64,000 nucleotides of DNA. Origin: Lentzea aerocolonigenes (GTDB taxonomy: Bacteria; Actinomycetota; Actinomycetes; Mycobacteriales; Pseudonocardiaceae). How positions within the stretch are numbered: position 1 is the first letter of the stretch; each line of letters opens with the position of its first letter. The notes beneath the pieces were generated by a model, which was not told where the DNA came from, searched no databases, and saw only the letters and a list, made by a program, of their open reading frames with translations. The stretch is taken from contig NZ_BBOJ01000022.1 of NCBI RefSeq assembly GCF_000974445.1, positions 186,001-250,000 on the forward strand, given 5' to 3'. A program made the position numbers and the translations under genes. Shown here piece by piece: positions 49,494 through 57,393 of the stretch.

Positions 49494-50248
49494 CCGCCGC
49501 ACGCCAGTACATCGCCGACGAGGTTGTCCACACCGACACGGACTCTGTCCACACGGTTGTCCCCAGCCGCGACGAGGCCGCGACCGCCCGGTTGTCCTGG
49601 GAGGTCGCGGTGGACCAGCTCGTCCGGCCCGGCCTGCACGTCGTGCGCCGCGCGAACGGCACCACCGAGACCGCCGAGGTGCTGACCCTGCTGCGCCAGG
49701 TCGAGGAGGCCGTGTTGCCCGGCTCGGCGGTCTCGGGCAGGCCGTCGCAGGGTTCCCGTCCCCCGGCCAGTCTGGGCGCGCTGTCGCTGCTGGCCTCGAT
49801 CCGGCGAGAAGTCCGCTTGTGCTGCCGTGGCCACGGACACGAGCTGTGGGCGACGCTGTCCGATCAGGTGCGGGCGTGGGGCGAGCACGCCGAGCACTGG
49901 CAGCACGCGGCACCGGACTACGTGGTGTGGGCCGCCGAGAAGTCCACGCGCTGGGTGGCGCAGGCCCGGCAGCTGCTCGACCCCGAACCGCGGCTTCCGC
50001 TGCGCGGCCGGGCCTGCCCGGTCTGCCGCGTCGACGTCGTGCAGGTCTGGTCCGACGACGAAGGCGACTACGTCCGCCGCCCCGCGCTGCGCATCGACGC
50101 CGACCAGGTGGAAGCCGTGTGCGCCGCGTGCGGGCAGCGGTGGGGCCTGGACGTGTGGGCGCAGCTCAACACGCTGCTGGACCAGCAGCTCACCCACGAA
50201 ACCCTGGCAGTGACCGGGATCACGCCCGGCAACAGCCGAAGTAGTTGA
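49490..50248 (+). CDS. Prophage protein with a C-terminal zinc ribbon
   Basis: The 252-residue product has a helical central domain (SLGALSLLASIRREVRLCCRGH ... VRAWGEHAEHWQHAAPDYVVW) and two CxxC pairs, GRACPVCRVDV and EAVCAACGQRWG, forming a probable zinc ribbon near the C-terminus. Such proteins are frequent in actinophage early regions, and I know no proven function. It overlaps the preceding gene by four bases. Confidence 0.58.
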   Translation: MTAARQYIADEVVHTDTDSVHTVVPSRDEAATARLSWEVAVDQLVRPGLHVVRRANGTTETAEVLTLLRQVEEAVLPGSAVSGRPSQGSRPPASLGALSLLASIRREVRLCCRGHGHELWATLSDQVRAWGEHAEHWQHAAPDYVVWAAEKSTRWVAQARQLLDPEPRLPLRGRACPVCRVDVVQVWSDDEGDYVRRPALRIDADQVEAVCAACGQRWGLDVWAQLNTLLDQQLTHETLAVTGITPGNSRSS

Positions 50249-50836
50249 CCTTTAGTCGTTTCAGTCGGCATAATGGTCAGCACTGGGATACGTGTGCCCA
50301 GACCCCCCAACCCGATGCCCGTCGCGCCTCCCCCCCGGTGCGGCGGGCATCGTGGCGTTTCGGGACCACATCAGGCTTTCCAGTCCACGAAGACGCAGGC
50401 GCCCGTCCTCGCCGCCGTCTTCGTCCCCGCGGGCGGTGGCGCACCGCTGCACGTCGCGATCGTTCCCCGTCGCGCCGAGCGCGACGCCGCCGCCCGCACC
50501 CCGGCGTCCTCGTCCCGCGTACCTATGCCGGCCGCCGCGCTCAGGGTCGCTCGTCGCCGAGCTGCCCATCGACGCAGCCGCGAACCACGCCCTGGACCGC
50601 GCTCAACCGGCCGGGAACCGGCTTTTCAGCACGTGGTCCGCGACGAAATTTCTTTTGCCTTCGCGCCCACATTTCCGCAGGTCAGGAATGTGGACGACAA
50701 AGCTCTAAAATAGTTCTCCGCTCGCATTCCATTTGCTTGCCTGAATCCGTGAATTGGGAGATCATGGAATTGCAAGTGAGGGTGGCCCGGTGCTAGCACA
50801 CCAGGCCACACCAGGAATGAAAGGAAACATGAGGCA
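50249..50836 (+). other. Gene-poor stretch, possible broken gene
   Basis: No frame across these 590 bases is convincing as a whole. The frame from 50273 has GC3-rich coding character in the middle (APVLAAVFVPAGGGAPLHVAI, RRAERDAAA) and then loses it, while another frame picks up (LVAELPIDAAANHALDRAQ) about 100 bases later. That fits a small gene broken by a frameshift. The last 150 bases are AT-rich and hold the promoter and ribosome binding site for the next gene. Confidence 0.35.
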
Positions 50837-51310
50837 ATGAACCGCAGAAAGAGCCTGGCCGTCTGGATTTCATCCAACCCGGATGAGAGGCTTTTCGGGG
50901 CCGGATGCTTTGAGAGCAAGAACATCAGCAGCCTTGGTGAGCTGTGCCAGGTGATGTTGAACAACATCATGGCCATGTCCGAGGACAAGTTCAGCATCCG
51001 GCATTTCCCGAACAACCACGTTTCCCTGGTTGTGGGCAATGCCTACCCGCTTGAGAAGGGCTGGGAGTTCTACACCCCCGGCACCGATGCCCCCGATCAG
51101 GATGGCTCGTTGGGCGGGATCTACGAGTCGGCGATCAATCAGTACAACTGGTTCTGTCCCTGGGATGCCGAGAACCCGGATCTCAACCGGTTCATCCTGT
51201 GTGGAATCAGGTTCCTGGGTATGCCCGATTCCGGGCACATGACCGATGTGGGCAAGGTGGTCAGCCTGACCACCGGTGAGTGTGACTGCCAGTTCCGGAC
51301 CGCCCGCTAG
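50837..51310 (+). CDS. Prophage hypothetical protein, 157 residues
   Basis: The product (KSLAVWISSNPDERLFGAG ... RFLGMPDSGHMTDVGKVVSL) is soluble and Trp/Phe-rich in the middle (GWEFYTPGTDAPDQDG, NQYNWFCPWDAENPDLN). AAAGGAAAC and a second AGGC lie upstream of the ATG. The base composition is lower in GC than the flanking genes, a sign of phage origin. No family recognised. Confidence 0.6.
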   Translation: MNRRKSLAVWISSNPDERLFGAGCFESKNISSLGELCQVMLNNIMAMSEDKFSIRHFPNNHVSLVVGNAYPLEKGWEFYTPGTDAPDQDGSLGGIYESAINQYNWFCPWDAENPDLNRFILCGIRFLGMPDSGHMTDVGKVVSLTTGECDCQFRTAR

Positions 51311-51369
51311 CTAGGGCAGGGACCGGGGGTGTCCCCTCACCCCCGGTTCCGTGTCCGGAAAGGCTCACC

Positions 51370-51783
51370 ATGTCCCGCAAGGACACCGGCCGGAGGTATG
51401 GCTCCCTGTACGGCCGCACGCGGACCAAAGATTTCTCCGAGTTGGTCGACTGCATGTACAGGGTGCTCACCCGGTCGGTCAATCATGTGACCGTGCCGAC
51501 AGGGACGGAATTCGCGCTCGTGCACAACGGTGAACAGAACATCGTGGTGAAGGTCCTGGGCCTCACCGACGAGTTCCTGTTCAACGGTGAGATGTACACC
51601 TGCGAGGCACAGGAGTTGTACGACTCGGTCGAGGAGTTCTTCGAGGCGTTCAACTGGACGCACCCGGATGACGGCCTTGACCGCCGGTTCATCTTCTCCG
51701 TGCATTTGCTGGACGAGGCGCAGCAGGCGGAACGTGAACACCCGTCCGGGGTGTTCCTGTCCTCTGCTTCTGCCGCTTCCTGA
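51370..51783 (+). CDS. Prophage hypothetical protein, 137 residues
   Basis: The product (GRTRTKDFSELVDCMYRVL, TVPTGTEFALVHNGEQNIVV) has a beta-rich centre and an acidic helical end (YDSVEEFFEAFNWTHPDDGL). GGAAAGG precedes the ATG closely. It follows the previous gene after 60 bases and shares its lower GC content. Family unknown. Confidence 0.58.
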   Translation: MSRKDTGRRYGSLYGRTRTKDFSELVDCMYRVLTRSVNHVTVPTGTEFALVHNGEQNIVVKVLGLTDEFLFNGEMYTCEAQELYDSVEEFFEAFNWTHPDDGLDRRFIFSVHLLDEAQQAEREHPSGVFLSSASAAS

Positions 51784-51916
51784 CCGCCGTCTCACGTGCG
51801 AGGAGGCCCGGCCGAATGAAAAGGCCCTGGCAGGCTGCTAGCACAGCCCCCAGGGTGTGGTCGGGCCTTCTCGCGGAGCGGAAACCAAAAGAGGAAACTC
51901 CGAGAGGACGCCCAAC

Positions 51917-52282
51917 GTGGAACATGCTAGCCCAACTCCCAAGAGACGCCTATCCCTCGTGGAGGCATACGAGCGATTCCAGTTCGCGCGCCAGCGCTCC
52001 GCCGAGCGGGTCACCGCACTGCACGAGCGTCTGAGTGAGGACGAGGACGTGATCCGGGTGCTGTTCTTCCTGTACCTGGACCTCGGCTCGCAGGCCGTGC
52101 ACGAGCGGACCGAGCCGTCGAGCGTCTACCACGCCCGCGAACAGGGCTGGATCACCGGAGATCGCCGACTCGCGCTCACGGCCGAAGGCCTCGGGGCGTT
52201 GTGGGACTGGAAAGAGGCGCTCAGGCCGCACCTGCGCGACGAGCGTTTCGCGCAGCTCTGGCGGGACGTGATCTCGTGGTGA
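51917..52282 (+). CDS. Prophage hypothetical protein, 121 residues
   Basis: From a GTG nine bases after GAGAGGA the product reads SLVEAYERFQFARQRSAERVTAL, then a compact helical domain with LFFLYLDLGSQAVHERTEPS and LTAEGLGALWDWKEAL. The second half resembles a small winged-helix fold. It overlaps the next gene by GTGA. No family is recognised. Confidence 0.55.
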   Translation: MEHASPTPKRRLSLVEAYERFQFARQRSAERVTALHERLSEDEDVIRVLFFLYLDLGSQAVHERTEPSSVYHAREQGWITGDRRLALTAEGLGALWDWKEALRPHLRDERFAQLWRDVISW

Positions 52283-52749
52283 CCCGGCCGACCGACACCG
52301 GGCAGGCCAGCACCACGGCGTCAACGCCCAGCACAGGCGGAATCCCCTCGATGCGACGCGCGTGCGGACGGCACGCACTCGTCGAGGCTGTCGACCTGGT
52401 CACCGATCCCGAGGCCGGACAGGACACCGGTCCCGAGCGCGTGACCCACGACTCCGAGGCCTTCAAGAAGCTGGCCGAGGACCTTCCGGTGCGACGCGTC
52501 CTGTGGATGCTGGCCTCCGGCTGGACCTGGCCGTGGCTGCTGGAGGACGTCACGATCCCGGCCGCGCGGAATCGGGCGATCAGGCGCGGCCTGGTGGCTC
52601 CGCCCGTGGGTGAGCCGGACGCCGTACTGGTCCCGTACCACCTCACCGACGCGGGCCGCGCCGACCTTCTCGACTGGATCGAGCGCATCACCCCGCACCG
52701 GCATCTGTCCGAGGTGGACGCGCTCTGGCGCGTCGTGACCTGGAAGTAG
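52279..52749 (+). CDS. Prophage hypothetical protein, winged-helix-like
   Basis: The 156-residue product starts at a GTG overlapping the upstream stop. After a polar N-terminal tail it contains LPVRRVLWMLASGWTWPWLLE and YHLTDAGRADLLDWIERIT, a pattern of a winged helix (LTxxGR) seen in PadR-like and phage regulators. It may regulate late genes, but this is only inferred. Confidence 0.52.
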   Translation: MTRPTDTGQASTTASTPSTGGIPSMRRACGRHALVEAVDLVTDPEAGQDTGPERVTHDSEAFKKLAEDLPVRRVLWMLASGWTWPWLLEDVTIPAARNRAIRRGLVAPPVGEPDAVLVPYHLTDAGRADLLDWIERITPHRHLSEVDALWRVVTWK

Positions 52750-52829
52750 ACCCGCTCGGCGGCGGCCGTCCTGGTCGCCGCCGAGTCCTTCACCGATCAC
52801 ATTTTCGTTGACGTACAAGGGGAAAGTCG

Positions 52830-53312
52830 TTGACTGACAGGGTTATTTACGTGCGGCTCAGCAGGGAGCCGGTACCGGCGTGCGCGTGCGGGCTGCTCCA
52901 CAGCCTCGGTGCGCAGAGCACATGGGCGGAACAGGCCACCGACATCACCCGCTACGGCGAGGGTGTGCACGGGACGATGGCCGAGCGCGCGGAGATGCTG
53001 CGAGCACAGATCGAGCGTGACCGCCGCGCCGTGAACGTCATGCGGCACATCAACCGCCTCGACGGTGACGCCCTCCTCGTGACGATGACCACCACGCCCC
53101 TGGACATGGCGGATCTGCTGGCCCGCGAGATGGTGTCCTACTGCCACCGGCACCACCGCTACACCGTGACGATGGTCGGCTACGCGGTCACCATGGCGTG
53201 GATGCTGACCGAGTTCGAGCTGGCACGCATCGAGGAACGCATCACGATGCGCGCGGCCATGCGCGCGGCGACCGACCAGGCACGGGCTCGGGCCGCACGC
53301 GATGGCGGCTGA
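52830..53312 (+). CDS. Prophage hypothetical protein, 160 residues
   Basis: From a TTG with GGGGAAAG upstream, the product begins DRVIYVRLSREPVPACACGL and is largely helical (MAERAEMLRAQIERDRRAVNVMRHI, RYTVTMVGYAVTMAWMLTEFEL). One stretch near residue 115 is hydrophobic enough for a weak membrane helix. The C-terminus is Ala/Arg-rich. It ends just upstream of a strong terminator, so it closes this transcription unit. Confidence 0.55.
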   Translation: MTDRVIYVRLSREPVPACACGLLHSLGAQSTWAEQATDITRYGEGVHGTMAERAEMLRAQIERDRRAVNVMRHINRLDGDALLVTMTTTPLDMADLLAREMVSYCHRHHRYTVTMVGYAVTMAWMLTEFELARIEERITMRAAMRAATDQARARAARDGG

Positions 53313-53409
53313 CCCGAGGCCGCCGAGGATGCTCGACAGCGCGCGGGTTGCCCGGCAGGATGACACGCGTTCCTCTGGGATTTGGTGACACGAGTTTCAC
53401 GAGGACAGG

Positions 53410-53441
53410 AAAGGCCTGCGAACTCCGGTTCGCAGGCCTTT
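53410..53441 (+). terminator. Strong rho-independent terminator closing the early prophage operon
   Basis: AAAGGCCTGCGAAC and GTTCGCAGGCCTTT form a perfect 14-base stem with a TCCG tetraloop, followed by TCTCATT. It lies 98 bases after the stop at 53312 and before the DUF932 gene. Confidence 0.9.
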
Positions 53442-53627
53442 TCTCATTACGCAATCACTCGCGCAAGATCGAAAAACAATACGCTAGACCGTTCGTAGTC
53501 TCTTTGTTCAGAATTCCTCTGAATTGCTTGTGTGGCCGTGGTTCACCAGTAGTGTTTGTGGTGTCACCAACTCCCACACCGAACAGCACCGTGAATGAGT
53601 GTTGTCCGAATCCCAGAGGAACAACCA

Positions 53628-55004
53628 ATGACCGAACCGGTTAAGCCTGCCCAGAACACCCCGGCACCCAATCAGACCGCCGACAAGGCTCCGGCCGCCA
53701 AGGGCAGCACCAAGGCCGCCGCAGCCAAGGCACCCGCCAAGGCCCCGGCCGCTAAGCCCACCGCCATCAAGGCCGCTGCCACCAAGGCCGCCGCTACCAA
53801 GGCTCCGGCCGCCAAGGCCGCCGCCGACAAGGCACCCGCCAAGGCTCCGGTTGCCAAGGCTGGCAGCCCCAAGGCCGCCGCCGACAAGGGCGCCAAGGCC
53901 GCCGTGAAGGCGGAGCCGATCAAGGCTGGTAAGGACTCGTGGGCGAGGATCGCGACCCGCAACAATGGCTCCCGGTCGATTTCCGACCTGTTGAACAAGG
54001 CTGGATTGTCCGGTTGGAATGTGCAGCCGGAAGGCGTGGTGGCCCTCGCGCCGACCGGATTGTGCATTGACTGCGAGAGGGCGGTCGGGGAGCTGCACAC
54101 CAAGGAATGCCCGAGCCTGGACGAGCCGGACGCGAACCCCCGTGTCATCAGGGATGACACCTGCATTCCGATCCCGATGTTGGGATCCTTCGCGCTGATG
54201 CGTGAGAACCCGGATTCCGAGTTCGGGTGGGACGTGCTCGGACACACCAAGTCCGAAAAGCCTCCGGTGCCGATCGAGGTCCGCGCGGAGATGCTGACCT
54301 CGATCATGAAGGAGACCAAGGCCAAGACCGGACCCGCCGGGCCGCTGTGGGAGGGCAAGGGAGCGTTCGCCAGCATCCGCCTGCCCGAACCGGTGATGGT
54401 GGGAGGCAAGGACCCGGTCGAGATCCGCCTGGTCCTGGTCAACTCCCTGGTGCCCGGCCGCAAGTCCCAGGTGATCATCAGCCCCGTCCGGACCGCAAGT
54501 CAGACCACGTTCCCGTTCGGCTTTGGTGAGCCCTGCCCGAACGTCTACGACCTGTCGGCCGCCGATGACAAGGACACGCGAACCACCGAGACCAGCGATG
54601 CCCTGAACCTGCTGAACACCTACACCGAGTGGTTCACCCAGGCAGCCAATGAGCTGATGGGCAAGAAGATCACCGATGACGAGTTCACCAAGCTCACCAA
54701 CATGCTGTTCCCGTTCCCCGGTGACACCGCCCCCAAGGACAAGCGCGAGCGGCACAACCTGGTCTACGTAGCCATGAAGGCGTTGGTGTACGGCAAGGTG
54801 GACATCACTGCCGCCATTGCCGGGACGTGGTGGGCCGCACTCCAGGCCGTCATGATCATTGCCGAGCACCTCGACCCGGCCAAGAGGCTGGAGAACGAGC
54901 AGCTGGACGAGCAGGGACGCGCCGTGGATGTGCTGTTCAGCTCCAAGCACTACGTACACGACGCGTTCCGCATGGCCCGCAAGGCAGTCAAGGGCACCAA
55001 ATGA
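53628..55004 (+). CDS. DUF932/phage-plasmid-like protein with a histone-like Ala/Lys-rich N-terminus
   Basis: From the ATG at 53628 (AGAGGAAC upstream) the protein has 458 residues. Residues 10-105 are a run of Ala/Lys/Pro repeats (AAKAPAKAPAAKPTAIKAA), like the tails of mycobacterial and phage histone-like proteins. The remainder fits the DUF932 (TIGR03299-like) family: GWNVQPEGVVALAPTG, LNTYTEWFTQAANELMGKK and the end GTWWAALQAVMIIAEHLDP. The function of DUF932 is not settled; roles in DNA transactions and anti-restriction have been proposed. The tail suggests DNA binding. Confidence 0.7.
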   Translation: MTEPVKPAQNTPAPNQTADKAPAAKGSTKAAAAKAPAKAPAAKPTAIKAAATKAAATKAPAAKAAADKAPAKAPVAKAGSPKAAADKGAKAAVKAEPIKAGKDSWARIATRNNGSRSISDLLNKAGLSGWNVQPEGVVALAPTGLCIDCERAVGELHTKECPSLDEPDANPRVIRDDTCIPIPMLGSFALMRENPDSEFGWDVLGHTKSEKPPVPIEVRAEMLTSIMKETKAKTGPAGPLWEGKGAFASIRLPEPVMVGGKDPVEIRLVLVNSLVPGRKSQVIISPVRTASQTTFPFGFGEPCPNVYDLSAADDKDTRTTETSDALNLLNTYTEWFTQAANELMGKKITDDEFTKLTNMLFPFPGDTAPKDKRERHNLVYVAMKALVYGKVDITAAIAGTWWAALQAVMIIAEHLDPAKRLENEQLDEQGRAVDVLFSSKHYVHDAFRMARKAVKGTK

Positions 55005-55171
55005 CCGCCGACCCGGACAGGCTGCTCCACCGCATCCGGGAGGCGTTCAACCAGCACTACCAGGGCAACCCGGTTGACCTGGACCAGCTGGCCGCCGACT
55101 GGGAAGCCCTGGACCAGCACATGATCCGCAGCAAGGAACACCCGCCGTCCGACTGGCCGCCGTACAACTGA
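55001..55171 (+). CDS. Small acidic prophage protein
   Basis: The 56-residue product (PDRLLHRIREAFNQHYQGNP, DLDQLAADWEALDQHMIRS) is mostly helical. Its ATG overlaps the DUF932 stop (ATGA), which makes co-translation likely, and a strong hairpin follows at once. No family is recognised. Confidence 0.55.
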   Translation: MTADPDRLLHRIREAFNQHYQGNPVDLDQLAADWEALDQHMIRSKEHPPSDWPPYN

Positions 55172-55177
55172 ACCCCC

Positions 55178-55208
55178 GACAGCCCCGGCACCCCGTGCCG
55201 GGGCTGTC
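55178..55208 (+). terminator. Perfect hairpin terminator after the small acidic gene
   Basis: GACAGCCCCGGCAC and GTGCCGGGGCTGTC form a 14-base stem with a CCC loop, starting seven bases after the stop at 55171. It has only a weak T-rich tail (TCATGTC). Confidence 0.8.
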
Positions 55209-55229
55209 TCATGTCCGAGGGGTGAGGCC

Positions 55230-55628
55230 GTGCCGTCCCGTGCCGCGCGCCCGTGCACCCGTCCGGGCTGCCCGAACACCACTACCACCGGTGGCCACTG
55301 CCAGCCGTGCCGTTCCCGAGGCCGCAGGGCCTACGGGACCAGCGCGCAGCGTGGCTACACCGGACAGCACCGATCCCGGTTCCGCCCCGCTGTGCTGGCC
55401 CGTGACCAGGTGTGCCGCTGTGACCGCCTGGACTGTGCCGCCCACACCGGTCAGCCGTGCCGACAACCGGCCACCGTGGCGGATCACTGGCCGCTCACCC
55501 GCCGTGAGCTGGTGGCCGCGTGCCTGGACCCTGACCAGCCTGCCCGTGGCCGTGGTCTGTGTGCCCCCTGTCATGCCAAGGCAACAGCCCTGGACCCACG
55601 CACCCGAGGAGGGTGGAACAGCCCGTGA
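55230..55628 (+). CDS. HNH endonuclease
   Basis: The 132-residue protein has a zinc-binding N-terminus (RPCTRPGCPNTTTTGGHCQPC), a Cys cluster CRCDRLDCAAHTGQPCRQPA and the HNH core VADHWPLTRRELV ... GLCAPCHAKATALD. Here the canonical HxH start reads ADHW and the last His is in CHAKAT. Phage HNH proteins of this kind lie beside terminase genes and assist DNA packaging cleavage. Here several small genes separate it from the terminase. A GTG start follows a strong hairpin. Confidence 0.82.
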   Translation: MPSRAARPCTRPGCPNTTTTGGHCQPCRSRGRRAYGTSAQRGYTGQHRSRFRPAVLARDQVCRCDRLDCAAHTGQPCRQPATVADHWPLTRRELVAACLDPDQPARGRGLCAPCHAKATALDPRTRGGWNSP

Positions 55629-55780
55629 GCCACGCCGCCGACGCCGCCCGATCCGGCCGCACGCCCCACCCAGGGGGAGGACCCTTCCGCCGCGCAACCG
55701 GGCACAAGCCACTGAGGGCCGTCCGGGTCCCGCCAGGTTTTGCCGACGCCCGAACCCACGTCCGCGGGGCCAGTGGGTGA
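55625..55780 (+). CDS. Small prophage protein coupled to the HNH gene
   Basis: The 51-residue frame (SHAADAARSGRTPHPGGGPF ... ARTHVRGASG) starts at a GTG overlapping the HNH stop, and its own stop overlaps the next start in the same way. It has no recognisable domain and is Arg/Gly/Pro-rich. The double overlap is the only evidence that it is real. Confidence 0.35.
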   Translation: MSHAADAARSGRTPHPGGGPFRRATGHKPLRAVRVPPGFADARTHVRGASG

Positions 55781-55998
55781 GCACCGACGCCGGCGCCGAC
55801 CCAGAGGATTTGCTCGACGAGATCGAGCAGGCCGCCGACCAGGTGGCCGCGTGGACCGCGCGCTGGGAATCCCTTGTGCGCCAAGCCGTCGAACGTGGCA
55901 TTCCGCAACGGCGAATCGCGCCGCACGCGAACGTGGACCAGTCCACGGTGTCCCGCCTCGCCGCGCGTGAGCACTCCCCCGCCGACCGCCGTTCGTGA
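55777..55998 (+). CDS. Small helix-turn-helix protein
   Basis: The 73-residue product has an acidic helical N-terminus (DPEDLLDEIEQAADQVAAW) and a helix-turn-helix of the transposase/resolvase type (RQAVERGIPQRRIAPHANVDQSTVSRLAA). GTG overlaps the preceding stop; the next start overlaps its stop. It may be a small regulator of the packaging operon. Confidence 0.6.
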   Translation: MSTDAGADPEDLLDEIEQAADQVAAWTARWESLVRQAVERGIPQRRIAPHANVDQSTVSRLAAREHSPADRRS

Positions 55999-56756
55999 TG
56001 CACCGCGCATCACACGATGCACCGCGCATCACACCACCTGGAGGTGACCCGCTGCCCATCGAGATCGACGGCATCGCGAGCTCGGAACAGATCCGCGCCG
56101 AGCTCGCCGCCGAAGGAAACCCGGTTCTGCTCGGCTTCAGCCGGGGCAAGGACTCGCTGGCCGCGTGGCTGGCGATGCGCGAAGCCGGGATCACCGTCGT
56201 CCCGTATCACCTGTACCTGATCCCGAACCTGCGGTTCGTCGAGGACTCCAGGAAGTTCTACGAGGACTTCTTCCAGACCGAGATCCTGAACCTGCCGCAC
56301 CCGTCGCTCTACCGCTGGCTCAACGGCCTGCTCTTCCAGCCCCCGGAGCGGGCGGCGGTGATCGAGGCCGCGCAGCTCCCCGAACCCGTGTACGAGGAGA
56401 TCGCGGACATGCTCCGGGAAGACCTGGGGCTCGCCGGCTCGTGGAACGCCGATGGCGTGCGCGCCGCGGACTCGCCGAACCGGCGCATGGCGATGGTCAC
56501 CCACGGCCCGAAACGCGAACAGCTGCGCAAGGTGTCGATCGTGTGGGACTGGCGCATCGCCGACGTCCGCGAGGCGCTGAAGCGGCACAACTGCCCGCTG
56601 CCGCCCGAGTACGAGTGGTTCGGCCGGTCGTTCGACGGACTGGACTTCCGGTTCCTCGACCCGATCCGCCAGCACGCGCCCGACGACTACGAGCGAATCC
56701 TTGAGTGGTTCCCGCTCGCCGACCTGGAGGTGTTCCGCCGTAACCTCGCCGCCTGA
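55995..56756 (+). CDS. Phosphoadenosine phosphosulfate reductase-like (PP-loop) protein
   Basis: The 253-residue protein has the PP-loop pyrophosphatase motif, here FSRGKDSLAAWLAM instead of the usual SGGKDS, followed by VVPYHLYLIPNLRFVEDS and a C-terminal helical region. In phages this family is found next to DNA-modification and sulfur genes; it may adenylate a substrate or transfer sulfur. A real sulfate-assimilation role is unlikely here. The GTG at 55995 is the annotated start, but the first 15 codons are a tandem repeat and the true start may lie further in. Confidence 0.7.
   Translation: MMHRASHDAPRITPPGGDPLPIEIDGIASSEQIRAELAAEGNPVLLGFSRGKDSLAAWLAMREAGITVVPYHLYLIPNLRFVEDSRKFYEDFFQTEILNLPHPSLYRWLNGLLFQPPERAAVIEAAQLPEPVYEEIADMLREDLGLAGSWNADGVRAADSPNRRMAMVTHGPKREQLRKVSIVWDWRIADVREALKRHNCPLPPEYEWFGRSFDGLDFRFLDPIRQHAPDDYERILEWFPLADLEVFRRNLAA
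55997..56033 (+). repeat. Tandem 18-base direct repeat at the start of the PAPS-reductase-like gene
   Basis: GATGCACCGCGCATCACA occurs at 55997-56014 and again at 56016-56033, a period of 19 bases. Each copy includes the near-palindrome GATGC...GCATC. It spans the overlap between two genes and may be a protein-binding site or a recent slippage duplication. Confidence 0.6.
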
Positions 56757-57150
56757 CCCCAACGCCGATCTGCTGGCACAGCTCAAGTCCACCGCCGTGC
56801 TCGGCGGCCCTGCCTCGAACGCGGACCTGCTCGCGCAGCTCAACGCCGAACCGCTGCCCGATCCCCTGCAGGACGTCGAGTACACCGGCGACCTCGCCGT
56901 CGACGCTGGCGCCGAGCTCGACGCCCTGGCGATCGGGTTCCGCGAACGCACCAAGCGCGAAGACGAACGCTTCCGCCTCGCCACCGACTCCGAGTTCTGG
57001 TTCGCCCTGTGCTTCAAGTCCCGAGAGGACAAGGACGCGTTCCTCAAGGCCGCGGGCCTGATGCACATCGGAGACAAGTACCTCGACGGCCGAGCCGCCG
57101 CCGCTGTGCTCGGCGTCGACATGCCCACCACCGACACCGGAGAGGAGTGA
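56701..57150 (+). CDS. Prophage protein with duplicated ADLLAQL motif
   Basis: The 149-codon frame overlaps the end of the previous gene by 56 bases from a TTG; the true start may lie nearer 56760, where no ATG or GTG exists. Two copies of NADLLAQL are followed by an acidic helical stretch and a C-terminal domain (ERTKREDERFRLATDSEFWFALCFKSREDKDAFL, then GDKYLDGRAAAAVLGVDMP). That part is common in actinophage proteins upstream of terminase. The function is unknown. Confidence 0.58.
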   Translation: MSGSRSPTWRCSAVTSPPDPNADLLAQLKSTAVLGGPASNADLLAQLNAEPLPDPLQDVEYTGDLAVDAGAELDALAIGFRERTKREDERFRLATDSEFWFALCFKSREDKDAFLKAAGLMHIGDKYLDGRAAAAVLGVDMPTTDTGEE

Positions 57151-57155
57151 TCACC

Positions 57156-57251
57156 ATGCGAGGCCGTATCGGCCGACTGATCGCAGGCGCCCGCCGCGCC
57201 ATCTCGCGCCGCGCCGCCAGCCCCTCGCGAGGCCGCAGCTCCGGCACCTGA
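57156..57251 (+). CDS. Small arginine-rich peptide
   Basis: The 31-residue product (RGRIGRLIAGARRAISRRAA) is strongly basic and may form an amphipathic helix. Its ATG lies eight bases after GAGGAG, at the end of the preceding gene. Very short phage peptides of this kind are seen in several actinophages. No function is assigned. Confidence 0.4.
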   Translation: MRGRIGRLIAGARRAISRRAASPSRGRSSGT

Positions 57252-57393
57252 GCCGCAATTGAGTACCCGCGATTTTGTGGTTAGGAAATTGGTACGGTTA
57301 GTACGGCTAGCGGGGTCAGACTGTCAACGTCTGTCTGACCTGCCGGAGCGGGTGACGCGCCCACCACGTGGGCACGCCACCCGGCCGGTACCA
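57252..57393. other. Non-coding stretch with a small hairpin
   Basis: This AT-richer stretch holds GTCAGAC (57315-57321) and GTCTGAC (57333-57339) as a 7-base stem. It lies between the early operon and a small leftward gene. No RNA gene is recognised. Confidence 0.4.

Noticed and set aside
53650-53935. Ala/Lys codon repeats as a non-coding tandem repeat array
   Set aside because: The frame is maintained through all units and continues into a DUF932 domain, so it is a coding low-complexity tail.
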